From: Bradyrhizobium sp. DOA9
Lineage (GTDB): Bacteria; Pseudomonadota; Alphaproteobacteria; Rhizobiales; Xanthobacteraceae
Length of the DNA stretch: 64,000 bases
Direction: 5' to 3'
Assembly: GCF_000617845.2 (NCBI RefSeq)
Contig: NZ_DF820425.1
Span: 2,035,725 to 2,099,724, forward strand
Shown: one piece after another, positions 51,569 to 61,100 of the stretch
How positions within the stretch are numbered: position 1 is the first letter of the stretch
Layout of the letters: every line of letters starts with the position of its first letter
Notes under the pieces: generated by a model
What the model saw: only the letters and a program-made list of their open reading frames with translations
The model's database searches: none
Told to the model about the DNA's origin: nothing
Made by a program: the position numbers and the translations under genes

Positions 51569-54500
51569 TCAACCGGTGGCGTGCATCCTTGCCGGCGATG
51601 GCGTGTCGAGTTCAGCGAGCCGCCGCTCGACGTCGGCCTTCACCCTCGCGATCGCGGCGTCCTTCACCGGTCCGTAGCCGCGGATCTCCATCGGGGCTTT
51701 GGCGATTGCCGCGAGATTTGGCAGATGCGCCGCATCGAGCTCGCCCAGCATCCGCGCGATCAGGCCTTCATACCAGGCGATCAGTTCACGCTCGGCGCGC
51801 CGTTCCGCGGTGTAGCCGAACGGATCGAACAGCGTTCCGCGCAACCCCTTCAGTCGCGCGAGCATGGCCAGAGGCCCCTGGATCCACTGCCCGAAGGCGC
51901 GCTTGCGCGGACGACCGCGTGCGTCGCGCCTTCCGGGCACGAAGGGAGGCGCAAGGTGATATTGAACGCTGAAGCCATCCTCGAATTCGCGCTTCAGCTC
52001 GTCGAGAAAGCCGCTTCGCATGTGCAGCCGCGCCACCTCGTACTCGTCCTTGTAGGCCATCAGCTTGAACAGTGCGCGCGCGACCGCCTCGGTCAGCGCC
52101 TCGCTGTTCAGGCCGGTTTCGGCATTGCGGACCCGTGCAACCATTGCCCGGTAACGGGCCGCGTAGGCGTCGCTCTGATAAGCCGTGAGGAACTCGATGC
52201 GCCGGGCAATGATCTGGTCGAGCGTCTCGGCTTCAGGTGCCTTGTCCGATGTCGGCAGAAAATCCGGATCGGCCGCGGCGATCCGGCCCCAGGCAAAAGC
52301 CTGCCTGTTGCGTTCGACCGCGACGCCGTTGAGCTCGATCGCGCGCAGCAGCGCCTGCAACGAGACCGGGACCAGACCGTGCTGCCAGGCGAAACCGAGC
52401 ATGATGATGTTGGCGTAGACGGCATCGCCGAGCAGGCGCTCGGCCAGCGCGTTGGCATTGATCGTGTCGAGATTGGGCTCGCCGATGACCTGGCCGATCG
52501 CGCGCAGGCGAGCGGGGGAGGCGAGATCGGCATCGCGGAAGCGGACGACGTCGCCGGTCGGCATCTCCGCGGTGTTGACGGTGGCACGCGTGCCGCGGCG
52601 ATAGGTGCCCGACGCCTTCGGCGAGGAGCTGACGACGAGATCGCAGCCGATCAGCGCATCGGCCGCACCCTGGTCGATACGGACCTGGTGCAGGGCCTCG
52701 GGGTCAGGTGCGAGGCGGATATAGCTCAGCACAGGCCCGAACTTCTGCGCAAAGCCGGTGAAGTCGAGCACCGAGACGCCGCGGCGTTCGAGGTGGGCGG
52801 CCATGCCGATCAGCGCGCCGACCGTGATCACGCCGGTGCCGCCGACGCCGGTCACCATGACGTCGTAGGGCCGGTCGAGCGTTGCGGGCGCGGGCAGGGG
52901 AAGCGTGGCGGCGCGGCCAATCGCGTCGATCTCGCTCGCGGCCTTCTTCCGGCGCGTCGCGCCTTCCACGGTCACGAAGCTCGGACAGAAGCCGTTCAGG
53001 CAGGAAAAATCCTTGTTGCAGGCGGACAGATTGATCTGCCGCTTGCGGCCGAACGGCGTCTCCTTCGGCTCGACGCTGAGGCAGTTGGATTCGACCGAGC
53101 AGTCGCCGCAGCCTTCGCAGACGAGATCGTTGATGGTGGCGAACCGCTTGGGATCGGCCATCTGCCCGCGCTTGCGCCGGCGCCGCTTCTCGGTGGCGCA
53201 GGTCTGCTGGTAGATCAGGACCGAGACGCCGGGAACCTCGCGCAGCTCGCGCTGCACGGCGTCCATCTCCTCGCGCGGATGGATGGTCACGCCTGAGGGC
53301 AGGTCGGCTGGTGAGAACTGCGCGGGATCGTCCGATACCAGGGCGATGCGCGTCACGCCTTCGGCGCGGACGCTGTGGGCGATGGCATGGACGCTGACGG
53401 GCCCGTCGACCGGCTGGCCGCCGGTCATGGCGACCGCGTCGTTGAACAGGATCTTGTAGGTGATGTTGGCCTTGGCCGCGATCGCCTGACGGATCGCCAT
53501 CGAGCCGGAATGATAGTAGGTGCCTTCGCCGAGATTCTGGAACACGTGCTTGTGCCCGGTGAAGCGTGACGAGGCTGCCCAGTTCACGCCCTCGCCGCCC
53601 ATCTGGATCAGCGAGGAGGTCTCGCGGTCCATCCAGCTCGCCATGAAGTGACAGCCGATGCCGGCGAGCGCCTTCGATCCCTCCGGCACTTTCGTCGAGG
53701 TGTTGTGCGGACATCCCGAGCAGAAATAGGGCGTACGGGTCGCGCCGCTGACATTGATCGTGCGCGCGGCCTCCGGCATCAGGGCGGCCGCGCGCGCGGC
53801 GAGATCGAGACCCGGAAACATCGGATCGAGCCGGCGCGCCAGCACGCTCGCGAGCGCGCGGGGCGACAATTCGCCGATCCAGGAGATCAGCCGTGCGCCG
53901 GTTTCGTCGTGCTTGCCGACCATACGCTCGGGCTTGCTGCCGGGATAGTCGTAAAAGTACTCCTTGAACTGGCTCTCGATGATGCCGCGCTTCTCCTCGA
54001 CCACGAGGATCTCGCGCTTGCCCTTCACGAACTCCATCGCGTCATGCAGCGCCAGCGGCCAGACCATGCCGACCTTGTAGACGTCGATGCCGATGCGGCG
54101 GCAGGCCGCTTCATCGAGGCCCATCAGCCGCAGCGCCTCCATCAAATCGAGATGCGCCTTGCCGGTGGTGACGATGCCGTAGGTGGCGCCAGGGATATCG
54201 TAGATGTGGCGGTCGATCGGATTGGCCTTTGCGAAGGCGTAGACCGCGTGCTTCTTGGCTTCCAGCCGTTCCTCGATCTGCGGACCCGGCAAATCGGGCC
54301 AGCGATAGTGCAGGCCGCCGGGCGGCGGCGTGAAGTCGGGGTTTCGGAAGAGGCGCGGCGGGCGTAGCGCGACGGAGGCGCCCGATTCGACGATCTCCGA
54401 GATCGCCTTGAAGCCGACCCACATGCCGGAGAAGCGGCTCAGCGCGTAGCCATATTCGCCGAACGCCAGATATTCGCCGACATCGGCCGGATGCAGCGTC

Positions 54501-55018
54501 GGCATGAACCAGCTCATGAAGGCGACGTCGGACTGGTGCGGCATCGAGGAGGAGACGCAGCCGTGGTCGTCGCCGGCGACCACCAGCACGCCGCCATGCG
54601 GCGAGGAGCCATAGGCGTTGCCGTGCTTGAGCGCATCGCCGGACCGATCGACGCCCGGGCCCTTGCCGTACCAGAGGCCGAAGACGCCATCGACCTCGCG
54701 GTCGCCTTGCGTCTCGACCTGCTGCGAGCCGAGCACGGCTGTCGCTGCGAGGTCCTCGTTCACGGCGGGGAGGAATTCGATGCGATCCTGCTTGAGCCGC
54801 TGCTGGATGCGCCAGAGCTCGAGGTCGATGCCGCCGAGCGGCGAACCGCGATAGCCGGAGATGAAGCCGGCGGTGTTGAGCCCGGCCGCGCGGTCGCGTC
54901 GCGCCTGGTCGAGCGCGATGCGGACGATGGCCTGCGTGCCCGTGAGGAAGACGCGGCCCTCCTCGCGCTCGTAGCGATCGGAGAGCTCGTACGTGTCGAG
55001 TGAGGAAATGGCGTCCAT
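51569..55018 (-). CDS. Fused indolepyruvate ferredoxin oxidoreductase (IorA-IorB type)
   Basis: A 1149-residue fusion enzyme that decarboxylates aryl-2-oxo acids to acyl-CoA. The N-terminal part carries the ThDP/transketolase-like domains (CSGCPHNTSTKVPEGS near 440; GEGVNWAASSRFTGHKH). A Cys-rich iron-sulfur segment follows (CEGCGDCSVESNCLSVEP, then CNKDFSCLNGFCPSF, near 625-680). The C-terminal part is the gamma-type domain starting VTGVGGTGVITVGALIG (near 712). It is divergent from an Lrp-type regulator. Expected substrates are indolepyruvate or phenylpyruvate from amino-acid transamination. Confidence 0.9.
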   Translation of the reverse strand: MDAISSLDTYELSDRYEREEGRVFLTGTQAIVRIALDQARRDRAAGLNTAGFISGYRGSPLGGIDLELWRIQQRLKQDRIEFLPAVNEDLAATAVLGSQQVETQGDREVDGVFGLWYGKGPGVDRSGDALKHGNAYGSSPHGGVLVVAGDDHGCVSSSMPHQSDVAFMSWFMPTLHPADVGEYLAFGEYGYALSRFSGMWVGFKAISEIVESGASVALRPPRLFRNPDFTPPPGGLHYRWPDLPGPQIEERLEAKKHAVYAFAKANPIDRHIYDIPGATYGIVTTGKAHLDLMEALRLMGLDEAACRRIGIDVYKVGMVWPLALHDAMEFVKGKREILVVEEKRGIIESQFKEYFYDYPGSKPERMVGKHDETGARLISWIGELSPRALASVLARRLDPMFPGLDLAARAAALMPEAARTINVSGATRTPYFCSGCPHNTSTKVPEGSKALAGIGCHFMASWMDRETSSLIQMGGEGVNWAASSRFTGHKHVFQNLGEGTYYHSGSMAIRQAIAAKANITYKILFNDAVAMTGGQPVDGPVSVHAIAHSVRAEGVTRIALVSDDPAQFSPADLPSGVTIHPREEMDAVQRELREVPGVSVLIYQQTCATEKRRRRKRGQMADPKRFATINDLVCEGCGDCSVESNCLSVEPKETPFGRKRQINLSACNKDFSCLNGFCPSFVTVEGATRRKKAASEIDAIGRAATLPLPAPATLDRPYDVMVTGVGGTGVITVGALIGMAAHLERRGVSVLDFTGFAQKFGPVLSYIRLAPDPEALHQVRIDQGAADALIGCDLVVSSSPKASGTYRRGTRATVNTAEMPTGDVVRFRDADLASPARLRAIGQVIGEPNLDTINANALAERLLGDAVYANIIMLGFAWQHGLVPVSLQALLRAIELNGVAVERNRQAFAWGRIAAADPDFLPTSDKAPEAETLDQIIARRIEFLTAYQSDAYAARYRAMVARVRNAETGLNSEALTEAVARALFKLMAYKDEYEVARLHMRSGFLDELKREFEDGFSVQYHLAPPFVPGRRDARGRPRKRAFGQWIQGPLAMLARLKGLRGTLFDPFGYTAERRAERELIAWYEGLIARMLGELDAAHLPNLAAIAKAPMEIRGYGPVKDAAIARVKADVERRLAELDTPSPARMHATG

Positions 55019-55074
55019 GGCGGACCTCGCGCGGCATCCTGCCTGATCGTGGAAGGTTATGCCCGGGCCGCTGG

Positions 55075-55149
55075 TAGGTCTTACCTATTTATCCCGGATA
55101 GATCACGAATTCGGTAGAATTTTGCGCGCAGCTATCAAATTTGGTAGAG
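55075..55149. promoter_or_regulatory. Candidate Lrp-type operator region
   Basis: The short palindrome TAGGTCTTACCTA (55075-55087) is followed by two direct motifs AATTCGGTAGAA (55108-55119) and AATTTGGTAGAG (55138-55149), 30 bases apart. It lies in the gap between the divergent oxidoreductase and Lrp genes. Helically phased sites are typical for Lrp/AsnC octamers. Confidence 0.45.
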
Positions 55150-55171
55150 GTTCCCAGTTGGAGAGGCCATC

Positions 55172-55627
55172 ATGATCGAAGAACAGGACACGCGAATCCT
55201 CGCTCATCTCCAGCGAGATGGCCGCGCCACCAACCAGCAGCTCGCCGAGGAGGTCGGCATGTCCACGTCGGCCTGCTGGCGGCGGGTGCGGGCGCTGGAG
55301 GAGAGCGGAATCATCCAGGGCTATGCGGCGCTGGTCGCGCGCGAGCAGGCGGGCTTTGCGATGTCCGCCATCCTCCACGTCTCGCTGGAGCGGCACGATG
55401 CGAAATTCGTCGACGAATTCGTGGCGAGGGTCACCAAGCGCCGCGAGGTGCTGGAGTGTTTTGCGACCACCGGGGACGCCGATTACCATTTGCGCGTCGT
55501 CGTCCAGGACATGGCGGCCTACAACCGCTTCCTCGACGAGTTCATGTTCCGCATCCCCGGCATCCGCTACGTCCGCAGCAATGTTGTGCTGAAGGAGATC
55601 AAGACCAGCGTGGCGCTGCCGTTTTGA
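55172..55627 (+). CDS. Lrp/AsnC-family transcriptional regulator
   Basis: A 151-residue regulator. N-terminal helix-turn-helix (TRILAHLQRDGRATNQQLAE, then VGMSTSACWRRVRALEESG) and a C-terminal RAM domain (about 70-145) with ATTGDADYHLRVVV, the effector-binding pattern. Family members respond to amino acids. It is divergent from the indolepyruvate oxidoreductase gene and most likely controls it in response to an aromatic amino acid or its oxo acid. Confidence 0.9.
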   Translation: MIEEQDTRILAHLQRDGRATNQQLAEEVGMSTSACWRRVRALEESGIIQGYAALVAREQAGFAMSAILHVSLERHDAKFVDEFVARVTKRREVLECFATTGDADYHLRVVVQDMAAYNRFLDEFMFRIPGIRYVRSNVVLKEIKTSVALPF

Positions 55628-55636
55628 TCAAGGTCT

Positions 55637-55728
55637 CGTAGGGTGGGCAAAGGCGCTCTTGCGCCGTGCCCACGATCTCGCTCGATTAACGAAGGTTGGT
55701 GGGCACGCTTCGCTTTGCCCACCCTACG
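55637..55728. repeat. Dispersed palindromic repeat family G
   Basis: Arms CGTAGGGTGGGCAAAGGCG... and ...CGCTTTGCCCACCCTACG. On the minus strand its terminal CGTAGGG provides the TAG stop of the FAH gene at 55724. It separates that gene from the convergent Lrp gene. Confidence 0.85.
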
Positions 55729-56524
55729 GCACCGGCGCCAATCTCCCCTCCCGCACGAACCTGTTGCGCAGCGTCCCCACGCCGGTGATCTCGATCTCCA
55801 CGACATCCCCGTGCTTGATGTCGGGCGAGGCGCCGTCCGTGCCCATCCAGATCACGTCGCCCGACCACAGCGTGAAATACTTCGTCAGCTCGATCAGGAA
55901 CGGCACCACGCCGAAGATCATGTCGCCGGTCGCGAAGCGGTTGGTCTCGCGGCCGTTGACCCGGACGATCGTCTGCATTGTCGCAAGATCGGCCGCGGTC
56001 TCGATCCACGGCCCCATCGGCTTGAACGTGTCGGCATTCTTGGAGCGCCACAGGCTGCGATCGGCCTTCTGCCAGCTGCGCTCGCTGACGTCGTTGCCAA
56101 TCGTGTAGCCGAACACGCAATCCATCGCGTTCGTCTCGGTGAGATGCTTCACCTTCTTGCCGATGACGACGACGAGTTCCCCTTCATAGTGGATCTTCTC
56201 CGTCGCGAAAGAGGGGATCACGACATCTTCGTCATGCGCGATCAGCGCGTTCTGTGCCCGATAGCCGATCTCGGGCCTGTCAGGCACCGCCGGCACCTCG
56301 CCGCGCTTGTCGGCGGCTTCCTTCAGATGCTTGAGGTAGTTCAGCCCGACGCAATAGAAGGTGCGCGGGATCAGCGGCAGCTCGATCTTGACGTCGCCAA
56401 GCGAGTGCATGCGCGAGGTGCGTTGCCATTCGCCAAAGGGATCGCCGTCGACCGCGACCACCTTGGCGCCTTCGACGATCCCCCATGAGGTCTTGCCCGA
56501 GGCGGTGAATTTCAGCCAGCGCAT
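55724..56524 (-). CDS. FAH-family hydrolase, second copy
   Basis: A 266-residue FAH-fold hydrolase, shorter than the one at 3382. The catalytic core shows KIHYEGELVVVIGKK (metal-binding Glu), FGYTIGNDVSERSWQ and GPWIETAADLA. It acts on oxo-acids or related compounds with Mg2+; the reaction is unknown. It starts 12 bases after the stop of the LLM monooxygenase gene, so the two are one transcript: oxidation followed by hydrolysis is plausible. Its last codon and stop lie in repeat G. Confidence 0.86.
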   Translation of the reverse strand: MRWLKFTASGKTSWGIVEGAKVVAVDGDPFGEWQRTSRMHSLGDVKIELPLIPRTFYCVGLNYLKHLKEAADKRGEVPAVPDRPEIGYRAQNALIAHDEDVVIPSFATEKIHYEGELVVVIGKKVKHLTETNAMDCVFGYTIGNDVSERSWQKADRSLWRSKNADTFKPMGPWIETAADLATMQTIVRVNGRETNRFATGDMIFGVVPFLIELTKYFTLWSGDVIWMGTDGASPDIKHGDVVEIEITGVGTLRNRFVREGRLAPVP

Positions 56525-56536
56525 GTCATGTCCTTG

Positions 56537-57904
56537 TCATTCCGCGGCATCGCGCGGCCGCACCTTCCAGGCCCCCGCGGCCGGCCGCTTCAGCCCGAGA
56601 TTTTCCCGCAACGTCTTGCCGCGATAGTCCTTCTGGAACAGGCCGCGGCGCTGCAGCTCCGGCACGACGTGCTGCACGAAGTCCGCGTAGGAGCCGGGCA
56701 CGTAGGTCGCGGCAATGACAAAGCCGTCGCAACCGCGCTCGACGAACATCTCCTCCAGCTTGTCGGCGATCTCCTTGGGGCCGCCGACCATGGCGTCCTG
56801 CACCTGGCCGCGGCCGGAGAAGGTGACGAAGTCGCGCGCGCTCGGGTTGCTCTTGCCCGAGGCCTTCAGCACGCCGTCGCGGATGCCGAGGATGCCCTGC
56901 ATGCTCTTCAGATCTTCCGTGGTCAGCGGCTCGTCGAGACCCTTGGAGGCGAAATCGTAGTTCAGGGCTTCGGCCAGCAGCGACAGCGCGTCGATCTCGA
57001 GCGGCAGCTTGTTGATCAGCGCCATCTTGTCTTCAGCTTCCATCCTGGTCGCGGCGCAGACCGGCGTCGTCAGGTTGCAGAGGAACATCTGGTCGGGATC
57101 GCGGCCGGCCTTGGCGGCTTCGTTGCGCACGGACGCATAGCCTTCCCTGGCGGCGGCGAGGTTGCGCGCGGCGGTGAAGATCACCTCGCCCCAGCGGCCG
57201 GCAAAGCGCTGGCCACGGCCCGATGCACCGGCCTGGATGATCACGGGATGGCCTTGTTGCGAGCGCGGCACGGTAAACGGCCCCCGCGACTTGAAGGCCG
57301 ATCCCTTGTGATCGAGCCGCTTCACCTTGGCCGGGTCGGCAAAGCGGCCGCTTGTCTTGTCCATGACGATCGCGCCGTCCTCCCAGGTGTCCCAATGGCC
57401 GAGCACCACCGCCATGAACTCGTCGGCGCGGTCGTAGCGGGAATCATGTTCGGGATGGGAGTCGCGCCCCATGTTCAGCGCCTCGCCGTCGTTGAGCGAG
57501 GTGACGACGTTCCACCCCGCGCGACCGCCGGACATCAAGTCGAGCGTTGCGAAGCGGCGCGCGACGTCGAACGGCTCGTAGTAGGTGGTCGAGCATGTCG
57601 CGCCCAAGCCGAGCCTCTCGGTGACCATGCCCATCGTGGTCAGCACGATCAGCGGGTCCATCTTCACGCAGCGGATGCCGTATTCGACGGTGTGGGCGTG
57701 GTCGTTGCCGTAGCGGTCCGGCATCGCCAGGCGATCGTCGAAGAAGGCCATATGGAACTTGCCGGCTTCGAGGATCCCGGCGATCTCCTGATAATAACCC
57801 GCCGACATCGAATCATCGCGCGAGTCCGGATGTCGCCAGGAGCTTGGCAGGTTGGTGCAGTTCTGCGCCTGGAGGAAGCCGACCAATATCATCTGTCGAT
57901 TCAT
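56537..57904 (-). CDS. LLM-class flavin-dependent monooxygenase, second
   Basis: A 455-residue FMNH2-dependent monooxygenase of the NtaA/SnaA/DszA group. Visible: FHMAFFDDRLAMPDRY, MSGGRAGWNVVTSLNDGEA and VIIQAGASGRGQRFAGRWGE. Similar layout to the enzyme at 40709 but clearly divergent in sequence. It is the first gene of a two-gene unit with the FAH hydrolase. No flavin reductase is seen nearby. Confidence 0.87.
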   Translation of the reverse strand: MNRQMILVGFLQAQNCTNLPSSWRHPDSRDDSMSAGYYQEIAGILEAGKFHMAFFDDRLAMPDRYGNDHAHTVEYGIRCVKMDPLIVLTTMGMVTERLGLGATCSTTYYEPFDVARRFATLDLMSGGRAGWNVVTSLNDGEALNMGRDSHPEHDSRYDRADEFMAVVLGHWDTWEDGAIVMDKTSGRFADPAKVKRLDHKGSAFKSRGPFTVPRSQQGHPVIIQAGASGRGQRFAGRWGEVIFTAARNLAAAREGYASVRNEAAKAGRDPDQMFLCNLTTPVCAATRMEAEDKMALINKLPLEIDALSLLAEALNYDFASKGLDEPLTTEDLKSMQGILGIRDGVLKASGKSNPSARDFVTFSGRGQVQDAMVGGPKEIADKLEEMFVERGCDGFVIAATYVPGSYADFVQHVVPELQRRGLFQKDYRGKTLRENLGLKRPAAGAWKVRPRDAAE

Positions 57905-58187
57905 GCTGCCGCTCCCTCTCGCTCCCTCTTGTTGGCTGCCATCGTCTCAAAGCGCAGCAGCCATATCAATCTCCCGTAAACCAACACAGGGCTGCAAATT
58001 GGTAAACGGAACATGCCGTTCGTCGACGGTTCGGCCGCGCCGCGGTATCCCCGCGAGTTTTGCCGCGCTCGTTCGCAGCTCGTTCACTTTGATCGACGGT
58101 TTGCGCCGCGCAATAACGACCACTTAGGCGGTCGCCGTCCATAAAGGCCCCGGGATAAATAGGCAGAAATGCCCGGGAGCTGAGATC

Positions 58188-61100
58188 GTGCCGACGACAC
58201 TCGCGCGCACCTTTGCGGCGTTGAGCGCCATCAATGAAGCGATCCTTTACGCGAGATCGCCGGAGGAGCTGTACCAGAAGGTCTGCGACGCCGGGTTTTC
58301 GAGCGGGGATTTCCTGGCGGTTGCCGTGTTCCTGGTCGAGCCGGGCGGCCGAAGGTTGCGCTTCGCGGCCGGCTGTGGCGATGACATTGCACGGCTGCGC
58401 TCGATCATGATCACGACGGAAGCCGGCACGCCCGAGGGATCCGGCGTCGGCGGCGAGGCGTTTCGCGACCAGAAGCTGTGCGTCAGCAACGATTATCTGA
58501 ACGATTCGCGCTCGCTGGCCTGGCGCGAGGGTGCCGCCAAGGCCCACATCGGCGCGGCGGCGGCTCTGCCGCTGCTCTGCAACGGCAAGAGCGTCGGCGT
58601 CTTGTACGTGACGCGGAGCGAGGCCTATTCGCTGAACGAGCAGATGGTGTCGCTGTTCGAGCGCATGTCGGCGAACATTTCCTACGCGCTGGACAATTTC
58701 GCGCGCGAGACCGCGCGGCAGACCAGCGAGCGGGCGACACGGCGAGTCAACCGCATGTTCGGTGCCATCAGCGCCACCAACGAAGCCATCCTGCGCGCCA
58801 AGACCGAGCAGGAGCTGTACCAATTGGTGTGCGACGCCTCGGTCAACAGCGGCAAGTCACTGGCGACCATCGTTCTGCTTCGCGAGCCGGATTCGCACTG
58901 GATGAAGCCGGTTGCCGCCACCGGGCAGAACCTCGAGCTCGTCACCCAGGCGCGCTATTCGGTCGATCCGGAACATCCCTGCGGCCAGGGCATCTCGGGC
59001 GAGGTGTTCCGGACGCAGAAAGCCATTGTCGAGGACGACCTCGCGAGCCGCACCAGGGGAACGCCGTGGGAGCAGGCCAACGTCAACACCGGCGTCGCCG
59101 CCTGCGTCGTCGCGCCGTTGATCCGGCACGGCGAGAGCGTCGGGGTGCTGCTGTTCTTCATCAGCCGCTCCTGGGCCAAGGACGAGGAGATCGTCGCGCT
59201 GCTGCTGCGCATGGCCGAGAACGTCTCGTTCGCGATCGAGAACTTCGGCCGCGAGGCCGAGAAAGCCCGGATCGCCGCCGAAGAAGAGCGCCTGGCGCGC
59301 ATGTTTGCGGCGCTCAGCGCCACCAATGAGGCGATCCTGCGGGCGCGGTCGCGGGCCCAGCTGTTCGACCTCGTCTGCGAGGCGACGGCAACGGGAGCAA
59401 AGTTCACCTCGGCTACCATCGCGCTGGTCGACGATCGGACCGGGCTGCTGCGCGTCGCTGCCTGCTACGGCCCGAACGCCGATCATGTTCGCAGCTTCAC
59501 GTTCTCCACCTCCGACCAGGTGCCTGAAGGGCGCGGCCTGACCGGCACCGCGTTTCGCACGCGCCAGCCAGCGGTCAGCAACGACGTGCTCGCCGACGAC
59601 CGTATCGCGCCCTGGCACGCCAGCGCCCGCCGCAACGACATCGCATCCTCCGCGGCATTGCCGCTGTTCAACGGCGACCGGCTCGAGGGCGTTTTTCTGT
59701 TCAACTCCCCGGAGCGCGGCACCTTCACGCCGGAGCTCGTCGAGCTGCTGCGCAAGCTTCAGGCCAACGTCGCCTTCGCGCTGGAAAGCTTCGATCGCGC
59801 CGACGAGAAGGCGCGGGCGGACAAGCAGCGCAATCGCCTGAGCGGCATGTTCGAGGCGCTGAGCGCAACCAACGAAGCCATCATTCGCGCCAAGACGCGC
59901 GAGGAATTGTTCGAGGCCGCCTGCCAGGCCGCCGTGCTCGGCGGTCTGTTCGCCTCGGCGACGATCGGCATCGTCGACGAAGAGCACGAGCTCGTCCGCG
60001 TCGTTGCCGTCAAGGGACGCCTGCAGGAGCGCATGATCGGGCGGACTTGCAGCATTTCGGCGGGCCATCCCGAGGGCGACGGCATCATCGGCACCTCGCT
60101 GCGGACGCGCCAGCCTAGTGTCATCAACGACTATCTGCACGATCCGCGCTCAGTACACTGGCGCACCAAGGCCGTCGAGGACGGAACGCGGGCTGCGGCG
60201 TGCTTTCCCCTGCTGAAAGCGGGGCGGGAGCCGGTCGGAATTCTGCTCTTCCTCGCGCCGGAAGAGAATACGTTCACGCCCGATCTGGTCGAGCTGCTGG
60301 GGCGCCTCGCGGAGAATGTCTCCTTCGCGCTCGACAATTTCGAACGCGCCGAGGAGAAGGCCCGCACCGAGGCGCAGAAGGAGCGCCTCACGCGTATGTT
60401 CGCGGCATTGAGTGCGACCAACGAGGCGATCATGCGCGCGAAGTCGCGTGCCGAGCTGTTCGACCTCGTCTGCCTTGCGGCATCGAGCGGGGCCAAGTTC
60501 ACCTCGACCACGATCGCGCTGGCAAGGGCCGGTAGCGATCAGCTGGAAATCGTGGCGAGCGCAGGCCCGTCGGCCGACACCACCCGTAACGTGCGGCTCT
60601 CCGTCGATCCGGAGCGGCCCGAAGGACGCGGCATGAGCGGCACGGCGTTTCGCACGCGCCGGCCCTGCATCAGCAACGACTATCTCAACGACGACCGCGT
60701 CCGCGTCTTCCACCCCATCGTGCGCGGGGACGGCGCGCGGTCGGGCGCCGCGTTTCCGCTGATCGCGCACGACCAGGCCGTCGGCGTCATGATCTACATG
60801 TCGACCGAGCCGGGGACTTTCACGCCCGAATTCGTCGAGCTGTTGCAGCGTCTCGCCGACAACGTCTCCTTCGCGATGGAGAATTTCGATCGCACCGACG
60901 AGAAGAAAAAGGCCGACGAGCGCATCGAATACCTCGCCTCGCACGACAGCCTGACCGACCTGCCGAATCGCGAGACTTTCAACGGGCTCTTGCGCGAGGC
61001 GATCGATGCGGCGCAGCGCCACGATCACCGCTTTGCGGTGCTGTTCATCGACCTCGACCGTTTCAAGGTCATCAACGATTCGCTCGGCCACGAGGCCGGC

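Noticed and set aside
51581..53296. Long plus-strand frame opposite the indolepyruvate oxidoreductase gene
   Set aside because: It is an antisense shadow of a well-supported gene and has Arg/Gly/Asp-rich content with no motif.
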